A stretch of DNA of 41,224 nucleotides from Bacteroidales bacterium (GTDB lineage Bacteria; Bacteroidota; Bacteroidia; Bacteroidales; UBA1556). Under the pieces are notes generated by a model. The model worked only from the letters and a program-made list of their open reading frames with translations, did not search any database and had not been told where the DNA came from. Below, in pieces: positions 38,198 through 41,224 of this stretch. A program made the translations under genes and the position numbers. Within the stretch, counting starts at the first letter, position 1; each line of letters begins with the position of its first letter. The stretch is taken from NCBI GenBank assembly GCA_015493685.1, contig WGCS01000307.1, positions 1 through 41,224 on the forward strand. The letters are read 5' to 3'.

Positions 38198-39289
38198 ATG
38201 TTGAACTTACAACGCTATCCCGAAACGAAGAATTCCTCTTTAAAGTTGAGTTCAGCAGCCGACGATTACATACTAGAATATATATCTGATACTGAAATAG
38301 ATAAAAATAATATTGTTATAGCTAACGATCGCTTTGGCTACTTAAGTTGTCATCTATACAAATGGAATCCATCCATAATAATCAATTATAGCAGTCAAGA
38401 AAAATCAATCCTAACCAATTGTAAAAACAATAACTTAAGCATAAACTCACTTCGGCTGTTGTCCCCTCTGGAAAATTTAGCAACTAAGGTTTCATTGGCC
38501 TTAATAAGAGTACCAAAATCAATGGAACTCTTTCGCTTATTTTTAACACAAATACATAAACAGAGTGATGAAAATACCCTTGTAATTGCAAGTTTTATGA
38601 CTAAATATTTTAGTGCTCAAATGTTGTCAATTGCATCGGAATATTTTCAAGAAGCAGAGCAAAGTAAAGCGTGGAAAAAATCAAGACTCTTACTACTTAA
38701 GCATCCCAAAGAAGTAGATTATAAGCTGAATATTAATCCGATTAAAACAGATTATCCATTTAATTTGCAACAATATCCGGGAGTATTTTCTTCTAATAAG
38801 ATAGATATTGCCACTCAATTTTTAATGGATAATATAAATCTGAAACAAACTGATAATAAAATCCTGGATTTGGCCTCAGGAAATGGTATAATAGCATTGA
38901 AAATACTAAAGCAACTTGATGAAAACAATTGGCCTGAGGTAGAGATGCATTTATTAGATAATTCTATACTAGCCATAGAATCCTCAAAATTAAACTTAAA
39001 AGAGTATAAGGCATATTACCATTATAATGACTCATTGGAAGATTTTGAATTAAATTATTTTGATTTAATAGTCAGTAATCCTCCATTTCATTTTGAATAT
39101 GAAATAAATACGGAAATTTCTCTTCATTTATTTAAGGAATCATTCGAACATTTAAAAAAAGGTGGCCGTTTTATAGTAGTCTATAACCGTCATCTTAATT
39201 ACAGTCCATTTCTAAAAAAATATTTTTCATCCGTTAAGATAAGTAAGGAAAATCATCGATTTGTACTATTAGAATGCATAAAAAGCTAA
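38198..39289 (+). CDS. RlmG/RsmC-like rRNA (guanine-N2)-methyltransferase
   Basis: LNLQRYPETKNSSLKLSSAADDYILEYI...IANDRFGYLSCHL...SAWKKSRLLLL...PGVFSSNKIDIATQFLMDNI...ILDLASGNGIIALKIL...LIVSNPPFHFEYE...YNRHLNY; whole-length layout matches RlmG, including the NPPF motif. Confidence 0.82.
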   Translation: MLNLQRYPETKNSSLKLSSAADDYILEYISDTEIDKNNIVIANDRFGYLSCHLYKWNPSIIINYSSQEKSILTNCKNNNLSINSLRLLSPLENLATKVSLALIRVPKSMELFRLFLTQIHKQSDENTLVIASFMTKYFSAQMLSIASEYFQEAEQSKAWKKSRLLLLKHPKEVDYKLNINPIKTDYPFNLQQYPGVFSSNKIDIATQFLMDNINLKQTDNKILDLASGNGIIALKILKQLDENNWPEVEMHLLDNSILAIESSKLNLKEYKAYYHYNDSLEDFELNYFDLIVSNPPFHFEYEINTEISLHLFKESFEHLKKGGRFIVVYNRHLNYSPFLKKYFSSVKISKENHRFVLLECIKS

Positions 39290-39353
39290 AATAAGCACCC
39301 ATCAACCAGCATCATAAGGTATGAAGATTGGAGTGCCGATTATAACAAGAAAA

Positions 39354-39394
39354 AAATCCCTCTTTGGGTTCTCCCTTTAAAAAAGGGAGATAGC
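39354..39394 (+). repeat. ~40-bp hairpin repeat family, copy e
   Basis: AAATCCCTCTTTGGGTTCTCCCTTTAAAAAAGGGAGATAG; TCTCCCTTT-AAA-AAAGGGAGA hairpin. Confidence 0.65.
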
Positions 39395-39498
39395 TTTAAC
39401 ATACAGTTGAAAACAAAATACTAAATAAGGTAGTGTTTCCCTACTATTAAAAAGATAAATTCCTATTTTAGCAGCCAATAAATAAGATATAGCAAACT

Positions 39499-40101
39499 AT
39501 GGAAATAAAAAGTATAGGAGTATTTTGCGGATCAAGCATAGGGGCTCGGAAAATATACTCAGAAAAAGCCGCAGAGTTGGGAAGACTAATGGCCGACAAA
39601 AAAATAGACTTAATATTTGGTGGCGGTAAAGTGGGTTTAATGGGAGTAATTGCCGATAGCCTGATGGAAAAAGGGGGTAAAGCCATTGGAGTAATCCCTA
39701 CAGCATTACAAGAAAAAGAGGTTGGACATGATGGTCTGGATGAAATGATAGTGGTGGATAATATGAGTAATCGAAAAAATAAGATTAATGATTTATCGGA
39801 TGCATTTATTGCAATGCCGGGCGGCTTTGGCACATTAGACGAAGTAATGGAAGTGCTTACCTATTTTCAATTGGGATGGAGTGAAAAACCCGTTGGCTTT
39901 CTCAATATCGATGGTTATTATGATCATTTGATAAAATTTTTAGATCATATTGCTGAAGAAAAATTTATGAAAGTGGAACATCGGCATAATGTAATCTTTG
40001 AAAACGAACCACAGAAGTTACTCGATGCTATATTAAATTTTAAACCATTGGCTGTAGATGAGAAATGGATTGATAATTTAAAACACACCAAAACCTATTA
40101 A
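39499..40101 (+). CDS. LOG family protein (TIGR00730-type nucleoside-monophosphate phosphoribohydrolase-like)
   Basis: GVFCGSSIGARKIYSEKAAELGRLMADKKIDLIFGGGKVGLMGVIADSL; catalytic PGGFGTLDEVMEVLTYFQLG. Confidence 0.93.
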   Translation: MEIKSIGVFCGSSIGARKIYSEKAAELGRLMADKKIDLIFGGGKVGLMGVIADSLMEKGGKAIGVIPTALQEKEVGHDGLDEMIVVDNMSNRKNKINDLSDAFIAMPGGFGTLDEVMEVLTYFQLGWSEKPVGFLNIDGYYDHLIKFLDHIAEEKFMKVEHRHNVIFENEPQKLLDAILNFKPLAVDEKWIDNLKHTKTY

Positions 40102-40104
40102 TTA

Positions 40105-40674
40105 ATGATTGTTATCGGAATTACAGGCACGTTAGGCGCAGGAAAAGGTACTATTGTCGAATATTTAAGTGATAATTACAATTTTACTCATTATTCTGTA
40201 CGTGAATATCTAATTAATGAAATTAAAGAAAGAAATCTAGAGGTTAATAGAGACAGTATGACAATGGTAGCAAATGAATTGCGAGCCAAACATTCTCCCT
40301 CTTTTATTGTGGACCAGCTTTACAAACAGGCCATCAAAGAAAACAAGAATTGTATTATAGAAAGCATACGCACGCCGGGAGAAGTAAATTCGCTTAAAGC
40401 AAAATCACATTTTTATTTATTTGCTGTAGATGCTGACCCAAAAATAAGATACCAGCGCATTAAAATGCGTAAATCAAGTACTGATAATATTGATTTTGAG
40501 ACTTTTATTCTGAATGAGAAAAGAGAGATGAGTACCACTGATGAAAACAAACAGAATTTAGGAAAATGCATTCAAATGGCTGATTACAAATTTAATAACG
40601 ATGAAGATATAACAACATTAAATCACGCTATTGATAAAATAATTCATCAAATACTAAGTCATGAGCAACACTAA
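40105..40674 (+). CDS. P-loop nucleotide kinase-like protein (AAA_18/UPF0200/dephospho-CoA-kinase-like)
   Basis: Walker A GITGTLGAGKGTIVEYL; SVREYLINEIKERNLEVNRDSMTMVANELRAKHSPSFIVDQLYKQA...CIIESIRTPGEVNSLK. Confidence 0.82.
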   Translation: MIVIGITGTLGAGKGTIVEYLSDNYNFTHYSVREYLINEIKERNLEVNRDSMTMVANELRAKHSPSFIVDQLYKQAIKENKNCIIESIRTPGEVNSLKAKSHFYLFAVDADPKIRYQRIKMRKSSTDNIDFETFILNEKREMSTTDENKQNLGKCIQMADYKFNNDEDITTLNHAIDKIIHQILSHEQH

Positions 40675-41200
40675 AGAAAAAACTAAATATATTCGCCCTT
40701 CCTGGGATGAATATTTTATTGAACTAGCCGATACGGTAGCTAAAAGAGCTACATGTGATAGAGGAAGAAGTGGCTGCGTGATAACCAAAGACCGACAAAT
40801 ACTGGTAACAGGCTATGTGGGTTCTCCAAAAGGATTGCCCCATTGTGATGACGTAGGCCACTTATTTAAAAAAGTAATCCATGACGATGGGCATATAACA
40901 CAGCATTGCGTACGTACGGTACATGCCGAACAAAATGCAATAACCCAGGCTGCCAGAAGAGGTATTGCCCTTGATGGAGCGACATTATATTGTCGGATGA
41001 CTCCTTGCAGAACCTGTGCAATGCTAATAATTAACTGCGGAATAAAACGCGTTGTTTGTGAAAAAAAATATCATGCCGGGGCTGAATCAGAAGCTATGTT
41101 TAATGAAGTAGGTATAAAATTAAAATATATCAGCGAAGATATTCAACAATATGCTGGTCAAAATATAGATAATTCAGATATTTTTAAAGATAGAGATTAA
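40661..41200 (+). CDS. Deoxycytidylate (dCMP) deaminase
   Basis: Zn motifs VHAEQNAI and PCRTCAMLIINCGI; TGYVGSPKGLPHCDDVGH substrate region; overlaps the upstream kinase ORF by 14 nt. Confidence 0.93.
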   Translation: MSNTKEKTKYIRPSWDEYFIELADTVAKRATCDRGRSGCVITKDRQILVTGYVGSPKGLPHCDDVGHLFKKVIHDDGHITQHCVRTVHAEQNAITQAARRGIALDGATLYCRMTPCRTCAMLIINCGIKRVVCEKKYHAGAESEAMFNEVGIKLKYISEDIQQYAGQNIDNSDIFKDRD

Positions 41201-41224
41201 GAGTACATAGTGATGATATATTAC

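Noticed and set aside
39499-41200. Calling the kinase/deaminase operon an AvcID antiphage system
   Set aside because: dCMP deaminase is a normal dTMP-supply enzyme, no AvcI-like RNA or phage-defence neighbour was recognised, and the operon reaches the window edge. Kept only as a hypothesis.

Overview
This 41.2 kb, low-GC window looks like the chromosome of a member of the Bacteroidota. The evidence is type IX secretion (T9SS) C-terminal sorting domains, TAnnTTTG promoter motifs, LemA/TPM genes and a eukaryote-like glycyl-tRNA synthetase. Housekeeping genes include asnS, glyS, a riboflavin synthase alpha chain, an RsuA/RluB pseudouridine synthase, rfbA, a CcmF-type cytochrome c assembly protein and one tRNA-Ala(GGC). 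They are interleaved with large secreted proteins: a beta-propeller/T9SS-A protein, an M1 metallopeptidase, a gingipain-like C25 peptidase with SprB-type repeats, a 2787-aa choice-of-anchor-L adhesin with about 28 Cys-containing Ig-like repeats and a T9SS-B tail, and an FN3-like T9SS-B protein. I found no complete transposase, CRISPR array, rRNA or recognisable defence island. The least ordinary items are: (i) a tight LOG / P-loop kinase / dCMP-deaminase operon whose last two genes overlap and look like a split version of the P-loop+deaminase architecture of fungal DCD1 and AvcD; (ii) a 266-bp MITE with perfect 15-bp inverted ends between ccmF and the giant adhesin; (iii) an approximately 0.9 kb intergenic island packed with different structured repeats, including a candidate folded RNA element; (iv) a family of about 40-bp hairpin repeats scattered through the window; (v) an RlmG-like rRNA methyltransferase; (vi) an AcfC-like binding protein inserted between LemA-TPM and a Gly-rich TPM gene; and (vii) a duplicated terminator hairpin downstream of the tRNA. 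All functional calls are by motif recognition; no database search was run.
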